Source: Lingula anatina (taxonomy: Eukaryota > Brachiopoda > Lingulata > Lingulida > Lingulidae). From it: 46,395 nt of DNA. This document shows positions 1 through 10,400 of the stretch, piece by piece (position 1 is the first letter of the stretch; every line of letters begins with the position of its first letter). The translations under genes and the position numbers were made by a program. The notes beneath the pieces were generated by a model. The model had not been told where the DNA came from. It saw nothing but the letters and a program-made list of their open reading frames with translations, and searched no databases. Location of the stretch: assembly GCF_001039355.2 (NCBI RefSeq), contig NW_019774580.1, positions 323,564-369,958 on the forward strand, written 5' to 3'.

Positions 1-1289
1 AAATAAAAAAAACAATATAATTGCTTATCTGAAAATATTTTTCATGTCTGAGTTTAAATTTACATTATGCATCTCAAAACTAACTGCATATCAAATGGTT
101 AAAAAAGTCCCAAACTTTGAATTTTATTTTTCAAAAACTATCCAAAACAATAACAACTTTACATATTTTTACACTACACTACACTACTTCATAATATTGC
201 CTCCACTAAAAAATTTTGATTCAAAACATTAACAAGAACGCATTTTGTACAAAATACCAGTGCACAACTTAAAGTTCTAAAAGGCATTTTTGTCTCATTT
301 ACCTGGGTAGTCCTCCTCATACTCAGCTTTACTCTTTTTGAAGTTCCCAGTGGTGGATGAAAAATTGGATGTGTCAACTCCATCAGAATATCTGTTGCTA
401 AGTCTTTCTTCTCCAAAGTAAAATGGCTTGAAATTCCTTTCTAGAAGAAGCTTCATATGTATTTTTAAATTAAAGGGTTATCTTGCTTAATTACAATATT
501 GTGGATAACAAATGGTGTATATTATTTAATTGAAAGAAGTCACAGTGGCGATTTCTCATCCCCACTACTGGGTGGTATAAGTGACAATGTGTATTTTAAA
601 TAGGGTAAACATCACTCACCAACTATTCAACACGTTTTCATACTATTGCATTTCTACTATGGAGATTGTCTTGATAGACATCATTGTAAATTGTCAAAAT
701 ATGAGAAGACTACAGAGAGACTTTAATAAGTGTTTGGTTAACTGACATCACTGGATAAAATTGTCCAATGACTGTACACTGACTTCTGAAATCTAGGGTT
801 CCCTATTCCAACAGTTTTGCTATTCTGGAGGGTTGCTATTCTGAAAAGACATTATAATTATGTTTTAGAGTAGAATTAGTTGGAAGCCAAGTCAAGCTTT
901 TAGTGCTAAAATTCTGTCTGCAATACTGTGTAAATGCCTAGAACAACAACATGGCAATTTGAGAGGGTAATACTGTTTATATCAATCTTTCACAAGGCTT
1001 ATTGACAAGTTATGATAAACATATAGACTTTATTTCATGAATATTTAAATCTTATATTCATCCATCAATCAGAGGTGAGCACCAAATTTAACATTTATAA
1101 TTAAACATTTTCTTTACATTCAATTCAGATTTTTTGTGCTACTCTTGGGGTGCATTACAGAATAGCAGACTTTTGAAATAGTGAACCCTTGGGAATAGCA
1201 AACCTTTGGAACATCAGACTGTCAGAATAACAAAACTCAGAACTGCTGTCCCTCAGATCAGCAAATTATAGCCACTTTCCCCACGATAC
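1..1289. other. AT-rich non-coding stretch; one doubtful minus-strand exon
   Basis: No gene is recognisable here. Minus-strand bases about 412 to 302 read as an open acidic/basic stretch with a possible GTAAAT donor after a Pro-Gly codon. It could be an internal exon of a gene lying to the right, but there is no convincing acceptor and no family match. The rest is AT-rich sequence with stops in all frames. Confidence 0.3.
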
Positions 1290-1915
1290 AGGAAGATTCT
1301 GATTGCACGTGAGGAAGCACTCTGTAACAGACATATGAGAACTGTAGAACACTGAAGCGAACACACTTGCTATTGGAGATCACGTTTGTATTCAGAATCA
1401 GACTGGTCCGCATCCAAATAAATGGGACAAAACTGGCACTATTAATGAAGTTAAACAGTTTGACCAGTACCTGGTGAAAGTTGATGGATCTGGACGCGTG
1501 ACACTACGCAATAGAAAATTCTTAAGGAAATTCATTCCATATGTGTCATCTCTACCTTGTCACTATCATTGATGACCTAAAGCACAGTTTTTACATACAA
1601 CAGCCTACAGTAAACAATGGCACACCTACATTCAGCAAATTACCAGAACCAGAATCTACCTTATTGAAAAATTCAGATGAGTCGGTGGAGTTGGAAAAAA
1701 CTGTCACCGCATCTCTACCTATAGGTCCAAATGAAACTGATGGAAAGTGTAAAGAAACACGAAGCCTACCTTTCATGAAACACAACCATCTCATGAAACT
1801 CCTAAAGCACTTCCAAAACCACCACGGATATTAACAAGACTTTTACCACACAACAAACCCGGACTAAAGGAATCAAATGAAGAACTACGCAGATCTGTAA
1901 GACTAAATAAAAACT
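1290..1915 (+). pseudogene. Ty3/gypsy retrotransposon pol 3' end (integrase C-terminus), decayed
   Basis: The plus strand reads as the C-terminal tail of a Ty3/gypsy integrase. A basic stretch (REEALCNRHMRTVEH) is followed by GDHVCIQNQTGPHPNKWDKT, a chromatin/DNA-binding tail with the pattern 'GDxVxIQNQxGxxPxKWDxxG', and then GSGRVTLRNRKFLRKF. This part of the polyprotein normally helps position integration. The copy is broken: a TGA replaces a codon near 1354, a one-base frameshift follows near 1370, and another stop follows the FLRKF block. A low-complexity Ser/Thr/Pro-rich tail runs to about 1915, followed by a purine/G tract (1947-1963) where the polypurine tract would be expected. Protease, RT and RNase H are absent. 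The family call is inferred from motif order. Confidence 0.75.
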
Positions 1916-2921
1916 AACTTAAGCCGTCTTTAATGTTTAAAAGACTGGGGGGGGGGGGGGGGGCGGCATAGAGGATAATGAGCATACTGTAGTTTTCATT
2001 AAAAGGTAATTGCTTACCAAGAGTACCGGGTACTTAGTCAGATATTAGATGTAGCCAAAGGCTATGTTGCACCAGCACATTATAAAGCATCAGTACTTAC
2101 CTGGAGAACATGTCATTCTCTATATGCACACTGTGTATATAGTGAATCACTCAGACACTGGACTTCACCCTGATAGGAGGTGTGCAGGACTTTTTATACC
2201 TGAGGTGACTTTCATTTATTTACATATATCAGTATTTCATAATCTAGTTCTTTGTTGTGTATTTCATATTTTTCCATTTATTATATTATTGAGTTTACTA
2301 ATAGTTTGTTTGTATGCATTTCAGCCTTCATTGTTTCCAGTTAATAAAGATTGGAAATCAAATAGTGTCCATCTTATCTACAGTATGTGTGTGGGCTGTT
2401 GAACCATTGCAAATATTTTAAAGAGTATTTCAAAATCCTCATATTATGACAACTGTGCATATATATATATATATGTAGTGTTCGCCTTAAATGATATGAA
2501 CACCAAGATTGGTTACCTTGACATTATCTTTGTTGTATATACATTTTGCGAGGACAGTGGAACAACTTCTTGGCACTGCCCACAGGATTACCCTCTTCTG
2601 TTCAGACGATGAAGTTGCCATATCACTTCCAAAGAGACATTTCATCCTAAAAGTGCATGTTTACTTTCTTCATTTCATTCTACTAATCTGATTATTTTAA
2701 TTATATATTTAATGAAAAGTAAGACAGGCACCCAGACAGTGGTTTAAAACAAATAACACCCACCACGGCTTTCACAAGCAACTGTGGTCTTCACATTAAG
2801 CTTTTCTTTTGTAAAAGGAGACTAAAATTGAGCAAAGTGAAGGTTAAACTCATTGACCTCGTTTTCGAAAAACTCTTTGTTAAAGAGAAGCTGACCATTA
2901 CGAGACTTGTAACGGAGGTCA
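1916..2921. other. No gene seen; G-run and short (AT)n
   Basis: It starts with a G homopolymer of about 17 bases (near 1947-1963), which may be the remains of the polypurine tract/3' LTR edge of the adjacent gypsy relic. A short (AT)n run lies at 2459-2475. No coding pattern was recognised. Confidence 0.5.
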
Positions 2922-2981
2922 AGCTCACATGGAACAGTAGTAACCTTGCCTAGCTCACATGGAAGAGTAGTAACCTTGTCC
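2922..2981. repeat. 30-bp tandem duplication (two copies)
   Basis: The unit beginning AGCTCACATGGAA occurs at 2922 and again at 2952 with two mismatches. This is a small local duplication with no coding role visible. The roughly 1 kb after it (2982-3960) holds no recognisable gene. Confidence 0.85.
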
Positions 2982-3969
2982 AGACTAGAGAAGTAAAGAA
3001 AAAGGTTGGTGAATCATTTGTTTGCACAAATTAATACTTCTTTTAAATTGTAAACAGTAGAGGACTTTCTGGAGAGCTCAGCGTGTTAATAATATTGCTC
3101 GTCGCTGTGCGTAAAGCGTTTGCAATTTTTTTAACAGGTGCAAGTTTTATGCGCAAATAGATCTGCTATTTGCGTTTTCTGTAATGTGCTTTTTTCGCTG
3201 TGTGCAGAGATTGCAAACTTATGCATACAAGTCTTTTTTCGATGTTTATCTTAAAACGAGTATTTATGTTTATCGTGAAATGAGTATTTTGATGGCTCAA
3301 ATATCTCTGACGCAATTTTTTTATACACTTGCACAAGTGAACGCTGATGGAGGGCTTGAGGTCCAGCTAGAGCTACTGATTTGTGCAGTTGTACCTGTGA
3401 ATTCAATACTGTTTAGCTGGGCTCTGTATCTAGAAAGCATCACCAATTGCGACCGCATGCATGCATAGTGATCAATCGCTATTTGCGATGGCGATTGCAC
3501 CCACCTGCATATCTTGAAGCCTAAGCAAATGCAACACAATATTTTCATGTCTGAAAGTACAGTTATAGCCTTGATCATTACATCAGTTCGATTGCTGCAT
3601 AAAGTGAAAATGTCAAAATTATTGTGTTTGAGTTTGTAAGTAACAAAGTAAGAGAATGATGTTTTTTCCTGTTCGTATATTTACACTTGGACTACTTGGA
3701 TACATATCAAAAAGACTACATCTGATAACACTTTACTTCGGGATGTTGCAGGAATTAGTCATAATTACATTGTGTTGGGAAATTGGAGTTCTTGACAACT
3801 GATCTAAACAACAGCTGGGGGCACTGTGCCAACAGTGATCTTCACACTACATCTGATAACATTTAGAGATTGCAGTAATTAACAACTTGTCCAAACAATA
3901 GCTAGTGGACTGTGAGCAGCACTTTACCCATCTGGGATAATAATAGCTAGCACCTTCTCAAGTAGAACA

Positions 3970-4470
3970 GGCAGAAAGTATTGTTACACGGGTGTGACTG
4001 AAATGCGCAATACACTGCAATACAGCGCAACACAGCGCAATACACTTGATAACAAAAGTCTAGTTGCAAGTAAACACAGGAAAGGGTAATCTCAAATAAA
4101 ATAGGGTGATATAAAAGCAAAATATAGTACATAGTAATTAATATTGCTGATACAACTTGACAATTTTTTCATTGTTTGGTCAGCCGCCATGTTGGCAAGT
4201 AGCTCTTCTTGGCCAGTAATATATCCAAGAAGAGCCACTCGCCAACATGGCTGCCAACCGGACAATATAAAAGTCTTGCTGATTTGTTAAGTTATATCAA
4301 CGATATTGCTTACCTAGTAATATAGGTTGTTTTTATATCACCCTACTTTGCTGGGAATGGTCATTTCTTTAGTGTAATTGCAACTGGATTTGATTTTTGA
4401 AGTGTATTGCACTGAGTTGCGCTGTATTGCGGTGTATTGCGCATTTCAGTCTCACCGTTGTTACACTGTA
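3970..4470. mobile_element. Foldback/MITE-like element, long imperfect inverted repeat
   Basis: The two halves are reverse complements of each other around a centre near 4218. The innermost stem is AGCTCTTCTTGG (4201-4212) pairing with CCAAGAAGAGC (4225-4235). Outward, GCCAACATGG-type blocks pair (4187-4200 with 4239-4256), then the 'TAGGGTGATATAAAA' block pairs with its complement near 4338. Outermost, an array of (G)CGCAATACA motifs at 4005-4050 pairs with 4400-4443. Arm identity looks like 80-90% by eye. There is no ORF. Exact ends and target-site duplication could not be fixed, so the family is unassigned. Confidence 0.75.
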
Positions 4471-4643
4471 CTTGCAACAGGGATTCTCCCAGATATAATA
4501 GCAGTGAAACAATGGGGCTATCAGTTTTTTTCACCACTGGGTGGCGCGCGTGCTTTAGTTGGGGTACTTTTGCGCATGCGCGTACTTTCTCGTGTGTTTG
4601 CAGTTTCATTTTTAATCTGACGCTGTAAATAGCGCTCTTAATA

Positions 4644-6128
4644 ATGCCAGGATACTGTTGTGTTCCGGAATGAACATCGTCAACAGGAGGTCATTCTTTT
4701 CCGAAAGACACAAAACTGAGTTACCAGTGGAGAGTTGCCATCAAGGGGGTTTATTCTACATCAAAAACACTATGGAAACCAAAGGCACATGACAATGTCT
4801 GTTTCCTCCACTTTCGTGAGGAAGATTACACTTCTACGTAAGTTATACTTGCTGTTGTCGCTTTTAGTATTAATAATGAGTTTGTCAGCTTATTCATTAG
4901 GTCTTTGTTATCGATGTTTAAGTAATTATGTCGTTTAACGTGCTTAGAATGTTAATTTTAAAGACATTCTTCACCTAACATTATGTAGCGATTTGGGGGG
5001 AGAAAACACACTACCGACTAAGCTACCGAGCCCGGGTCAATCCCGACCAGCCACTACAATTATTTCTTCGTTTTTATGTGATAATCCATGAGGTTTTTTA
5101 AAGGCCACGTTTTCAAATTAAGACAACTTGATTTTTATTGTATTAATAATCGTTATGTGCACTCCTTTTGCAGATGAGAGAAAAAGACTGAAGCCAGGAA
5201 CGATAGGGCCTACCATCCATATTTCCATTTAATAAAGTGAAAGACGTACCATCATCACGTACTAGCCGTCTAGCTAAACGCCGCAAAGTATCAGATCCGG
5301 TGACAGTACCAACAGCTCCTGATTATATTCATGAAGTGGAGGTAAATATAACGCATGGTATAATAACAAATTTATAAATAAAATGTTTCTTTTTATTTGT
5401 ATAATTATCTGTGTAAATACTAGAAATACTAGAGACGCACTAAAGAGGCAGTCAGATCTGCGTCATTTCTGTCATCTACACTGATTTTATGTGTTAATTA
5501 ATACATGAAGTATTTTTCTTTGTGTAAGTTATCAACTTCTGTATTTATTTTTTGTTGTATCCTATAGGTTGAGTCTCAAGCAGATGAAGCAGTGGAAGAC
5601 AAACATGAAGACTGCCCTGGTGAGAGCCAAAAAGAAAGTACAGCTTCCCAGTGTGATATCACTACACCATCAGACACAAGAGAAAGCATCATGCTGTACC
5701 AGAAAAATGCAAAGGCTGCCCAGTATCTAACTGGATTTAGTCATTTTGGACACTTCATGTTGTTTTTCAATTGCCTTGGGCCAGCAGCTCACCACTTGAA
5801 TTTCAAATGTTTGTCACCAGAGGACCAATGTTTTTTTACCATTATTAAATGGAGACAAGCCTTTGACAATTATTATTTAGCTCTCCGTTTCAAGCTATCG
5901 GTAACAACGGTGTCAGAAATAATAAGCAACTTTATGTTTTTCCAGCTCAGTGAAATGAACATTTGGCCAGAATGTGACATTGTTGACGACTATATGTCTG
6001 TAAATTATAAGAAATATGGAGTATTGATTTCATGGGTAAACAGGAGTGACTGGCATAATTTGTCCTTGTCTCGTCTTTTGGTTGCGTTCAAAATATCACC
6101 AAACCTAAAAATGATAAAATTAAATTAG
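4644..6128 (+). pseudogene. THAP-domain transposase relic, three exons
   Basis: Exon 1 (4644-4837, donor GTAAGT) encodes a THAP zinc finger: MPGYCCVPE then a TGA at 4671 exactly where the second zinc Cys is expected, then HSFPKD, WRVAIKG and VCFLHF (the C-x2-H half of the C2CH site). Exon 2 (5174-5341) holds the RKRLKPG linker followed by a one-base frameshift. Exon 3 (5568-6128) encodes an acidic linker, then YLTGFSHFGHFMLFFNCLGP and an HTH_Tnp_4-like segment ending YKKYG. The DDE catalytic domain that should follow is missing; the reading frame diverges into unrelated residues and stops. THAP-type transposases bind element ends and cut and paste DNA. This copy is dead by stop, frameshift and truncation, although its introns are still visible. 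Confidence 0.8.
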
Positions 6129-6973
6129 TGAGATAGGTTTTTTTTTACTCTTCTTTTCAATTTGTATTTCAAATGCAAAATGAAATTGTACATTCATAGC
6201 ATTAAATTTTGACCTTCAAACCATGATATATCATCTCACAACTTGTATTTCTGTACTAAAATGCAACTACAGGTACATATAGTAGCTCAAGCTATGACAT
6301 GATATTGATACAAAACATTTGAACAAGTAAAAAACTAGCAAACTTATTTTCGTTTGCACACCTACCTCGATGCTGTTATTCTCCATGATCTTTCTTCATG
6401 CCACACTCGACTTTAACTTTGGCCTCTAGTTCTGTTTTCAAGTTCTGACACTTCCTTCTCTGTGACCTACCAACATCAATGCAAGGTTATGAGGGAGTGA
6501 AAAAATGATGCTAACAAAACGATGCTAACATTCTTGGCAAACACTGTTTTGATTGTCTACCTCATCTACACTTAGATATGTCAACTGTCATTGACATAAA
6601 ACACGCATCAACCCTTGTTTCTCCTTCACAAATTTGCGTTGACACAAGTCATGTGTCAAATGTCGGACCTGGTACACGAAATTTGATTACCGAAACGAAC
6701 GGTCCTTTATCGACTAGGAGTGCCTACAATAAACATATTTTAAACATAAATACCTTTATTATATTCTCGGAATATGGAAATATGCAATGACAATATCATT
6801 ATCTTGAAATATAGTAATAAATTAGGCATATAAGTAGTGCGGAACTAGCCGCCGCTTACACCTGGCTTTTGACAGGGAGCTCACACAGAAACCCATATTT
6901 TACGGGAAGATTCGAGCGCGAAACCTTCAATGTTAGTGATACAATTGACACATTTATAAGTAAATACACTAAC
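6129..6973. other. No gene seen
   Basis: AT-rich sequence without a recognisable coding pattern on either strand; the short plus-strand ORF near 6578-6790 has no family features. A short polyadenylation-like context is present but cannot be tied to a transcript. Confidence 0.4.
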
Positions 6974-7074
6974 CTTTCTATCAAATCCTGTTTCTTTCCT
7001 CTTGTGGAGGCTCCTCTTTCAACTAGTTGAAGTTTTAACTTCGCTACCGTTTGCTTCCCATACTCTAAAGCCAT
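6974..7074 (-). CDS. SAP-domain protein, first coding exon (partial gene)
   Basis: From ATG at 7074 the minus strand encodes MALEYGKQTVAKLKLQLVER followed by GASTRGKKQDLIER, a good match to the SAP helix-turn-helix DNA-binding motif (leucines spaced in the first helix, G-x3-GKKxxLIERL in the turn and second helix). The exon ends with a GTTAGT donor at 6973. SAP domains bind AT-rich DNA and occur in chromatin proteins. In invertebrate genomes this same N-terminal layout also opens multi-domain transposon-derived proteins. No downstream exon was identified to the left, so the full product is unknown. It lies head-to-head with the SLC22 gene, about 0.4 kb away. Confidence 0.6.
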
Positions 7075-7485
7075 TTCTACACGGACGCGAAAACGAGGCT
7101 ATCTTCAATAACCACTATTACCCCAGCGCCCTCTTTAGGACAAACGGCTCCGCGTATAGCCCCATTGCAAGGAAAAATAGAAGCCTGCATCTGCTGTGTT
7201 TTTTCTGTCCTGCTGCTGTACAAATGAAATGTTGAGGTGAATTTAGGGTAAAAACTGTCTTACATCGCTGACAATTTTGAATTTTGAAAAACTTTTTCTA
7301 GTGAAGTGAAAGATGACAATGAAGCTAGCTAGTTTAGCAAACCCTTGGATGGCACCTCAATGCACAAGTCACATAAGGTGCATGAAACATTTTTTAGTTA
7401 AAAATGTGCGACTTTCTAGATATTAACTTCTCTGGCAAAGTGAATATCCATTCATCATATATGTTTTTTTTCTTTGCAATTTCAG
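7075..7485. promoter_or_regulatory. Intergenic space between divergent SAP exon and SLC22 gene
   Basis: This 0.4 kb separates the minus-strand SAP exon from the first SLC22 coding exon. The ATG of the latter sits directly at a splice acceptor (polypyrimidine run, then TTTCAG at 7480-7485), so SLC22 has an upstream non-coding exon whose position is not visible. A shared or overlapping promoter is possible but is an inference; no TATA box or other core element was identified. Confidence 0.3.
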
Positions 7486-10400
7486 ATGAAGTTAGATGAT
7501 GTATTGACACACATTGGTGGCTATGGCAGATTCCAAATTTTGATCTTTGTCCTGATTGGTCTAATCAACTTGCGAAGCAGTGGCTATCTTCTGGGGATAG
7601 TTTTCATTGGCTACAAACCAGACCACCACTGCACTCTCCCCACAAATGCCACATTGAATGAGTCGGTGCCCTTAGAACTGGATAATGAAGGGAACTGGCA
7701 GTTGTCTCAGTGTAAGATGTATGCTGTGTCAGGGAGTAACAAGACCATTACATGTACAGATGGATGGGATTATGCAACAGAGAAAGGAGAAAAGACTATT
7801 GTAACAGAGGTATGTAAACTAAGGTGTGCATCGGCATTAAAAAGTTAATGAATGGAATAAAAAACATAGGCATTAAACAGTTTTCTTTGGGTATCATTTA
7901 TTCTTCAACATGTGCAGCATGTGTGTTGAAAACCTGCTTGAGAATACACATTTAAGTGAACAAGATGGTTGTGAATACAGTGTAAATGAATCTGTAGCAT
8001 GGTACTTATTGCATTATCTTGATTCATCTGTCCTCTTTTGCAACTCTTCTTGTACATGTTCTTTCTTAAATATGGTGGAGATCATGAAGACAGGTTATAT
8101 AGTTTTTATCCTCCAACGTAGCTTTTTAAATATGTATATAAAAGATGTCTTTTATGTGTGATAAAATATGCTTTGTATTTCAAAATTACCAAGGTGTTTT
8201 TTTATTGATTTATTTTCATGTTGTTAACAGTTATGCCCATGATGATAATGATTTCATTACAGTGGGATTTAGTTTGTGGTCAAGACTGGTTAGTGGACAT
8301 GTCCACTACAATCCACATGGCAGGCATAATGTGTGGATCTTTGTTCATCACCCCTTTATCAGACAGAGTGGGCAGAAAACATGTCCTCTTAGCCTGCCTG
8401 TGGATACAGACAGCTCTGGCCTTTGGACTGGCTTTCACCACCAGCTATCTGCAGTTTGTTATTCTAAGGTTTTTTATAGGGGCACTTAACAGGGTGAGTG
8501 GAAAATATATATATTAGCATGATGGGATTTGTTACAGATAATATCTATGTAGAAACTATGCTAAGAACAGTGAAAGTTTCATTGTTTTCCTGGCAGAAAA
8601 CACCAAAGACAGTTCAGATAGAGAGATTATCTTTGACTATCCGGATAGTATATCTGCTTTTGTTTAAATGTTTAAGGCTAATTTAAAGTATGTTTAAAAT
8701 ACATAATGCATTATATTAGATATCTGAAGTATTATTTAGGATTTTGTTTTATGCATTCTGACTTAGTTAAAGTATTTATTGATTGTCTGTTGCATACATT
8801 TATAAATGTACATATAAACATTTAAGTTGCAATAAATAAAAGCATTTCTAATTTGTTATAAACTATACTATTGGTATATGTTTTGTCAGAACTTGTTTGA
8901 ATGTTGTGACTGTGGCAATTATAGCTGACAAGAATTAAGTCAGTGGCATTATTTTTTTAATTTATGGCATATGATTACATTTGCAGAAATCTGTCTGCTT
9001 TTTATTCAGGCTAACAGATAAATAAATTTTTATCAAATGCTTCAGGGGATTTACCTTACTTAAATGAAATATAAATATTTGCTTATTTTCTGTGAATTTT
9101 TTTTATTTAGCAAAATGATCATTTGATTAAAACACAGATGTGCTATCCCAACCCCAGCAATGGCTCAGTGAAAACATGATTTAGCAGAGTATCATAAACA
9201 TTCCCGTGTCTTCCAGGGTATAGCAGTAATAAGTTATGTAATGATGACTGAAGTGTTCCCACCCTCTCACCGTACTCTGCCTGGGATAGTACAGCAAGTA
9301 TTCTGGGCTGCTGGCCTCATGGGCCTGGCTTTTATTGCCTGGCTGGTCAAGGACTGGAGGCATCTGTCACTGGTCATCTCACTGCCCACTGTTCTCATGG
9401 TCTCATATTACTGGTAAGTTTAGTAGAATAGCCATAAGCTTTTTACAGTGCCACAAAGTACTTCAGGCATAAAGTAATCTAGATAATTTTAATCCAAACT
9501 AATTTATTTTGAATGCCTTTTCTGTCCATATTCCCCACAAAGGCTATGTTCATCACAAGTCCAGTATTAACCCTGATTACTCATTAATGACATTAGAGCT
9601 TCAAATGTCATTAATGACATTTGAAGCTCTAAAAAAAGGAAACAAGTTTTGTCACAGGCCACCTCCTTTTCATGCACATTCAATGGGTCAAGTAGATATA
9701 CCTCCAGACAAAAAATAAGGAAACAATTTTTATTTCAAGTCCAAATTCCACATTATGTTCAATATATTGTGCAATATGAATATTAGATGATACAGGTCAA
9801 ATAAAAGATAAACAATTGATAATAACACAAAAATGTTTGAAATAATGTAGAATTATAAGTCTTTTAATCAAGTCCTTAAATAAATGGCTAGAGAAAAACA
9901 TCAGTTACATCAGACAAGTTACAAGTGACAACAAAAAGCAATAACATCATCTACAAGTGGGCACTTGTACTGCCCTGTACAGGTACTGTATTTACTGTAC
10001 TCTGTACAGTTTACTCTGGGTTAATTGTCTGGATGTGGCCATAAATGGATCAAAAAAGGCAAGACTGAAGCTAACTGTACACCAGGATTCAAAAGCGCAA
10101 TGTGTATGGATGATTTACATAATTTATAGCTTGACATAAAATGCATAGAGAGCTCTAATATTTTTTTATCATCCAGGTTTTATTAAGATCAAATTTTAAA
10201 TTGAACATATGTAAATATGCACAACATTGTGCATTGATAACTGAGTCTGATTTACCTACAAAATATAGATTCCAAGATCACAAATTGGAAAAAATACCAC
10301 TGGTGTGTAATTTTTTTGTATCATTGTTTAACAAATTGACAGCAGGTGATGAATTCCTTTTTCAGGCTCCTCCCCGAGTCTATACGCTGGCTTATTGCGA

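Noticed and set aside
3947-4620. Short ORFs on both strands in the foldback element
   Set aside because: They mirror each other because the sequence is an inverted repeat; no protein family pattern.
4985-5050. tRNA-like sequence (CTACCGACTAAGCTACCGAGCC followed by a GGGTCAATCCC T-arm-like block) in the THAP relic intron
   Set aside because: Resembles A- and B-box fragments, but they are on opposite strands and no cloverleaf can be drawn; a SINE remnant is possible but not supported.
9957-10139. Small ORF in SLC22 intron 3
   Set aside because: Lies between well-defined exons, has no splice logic or motif, and is rich in CTGTAC-type short repeats.
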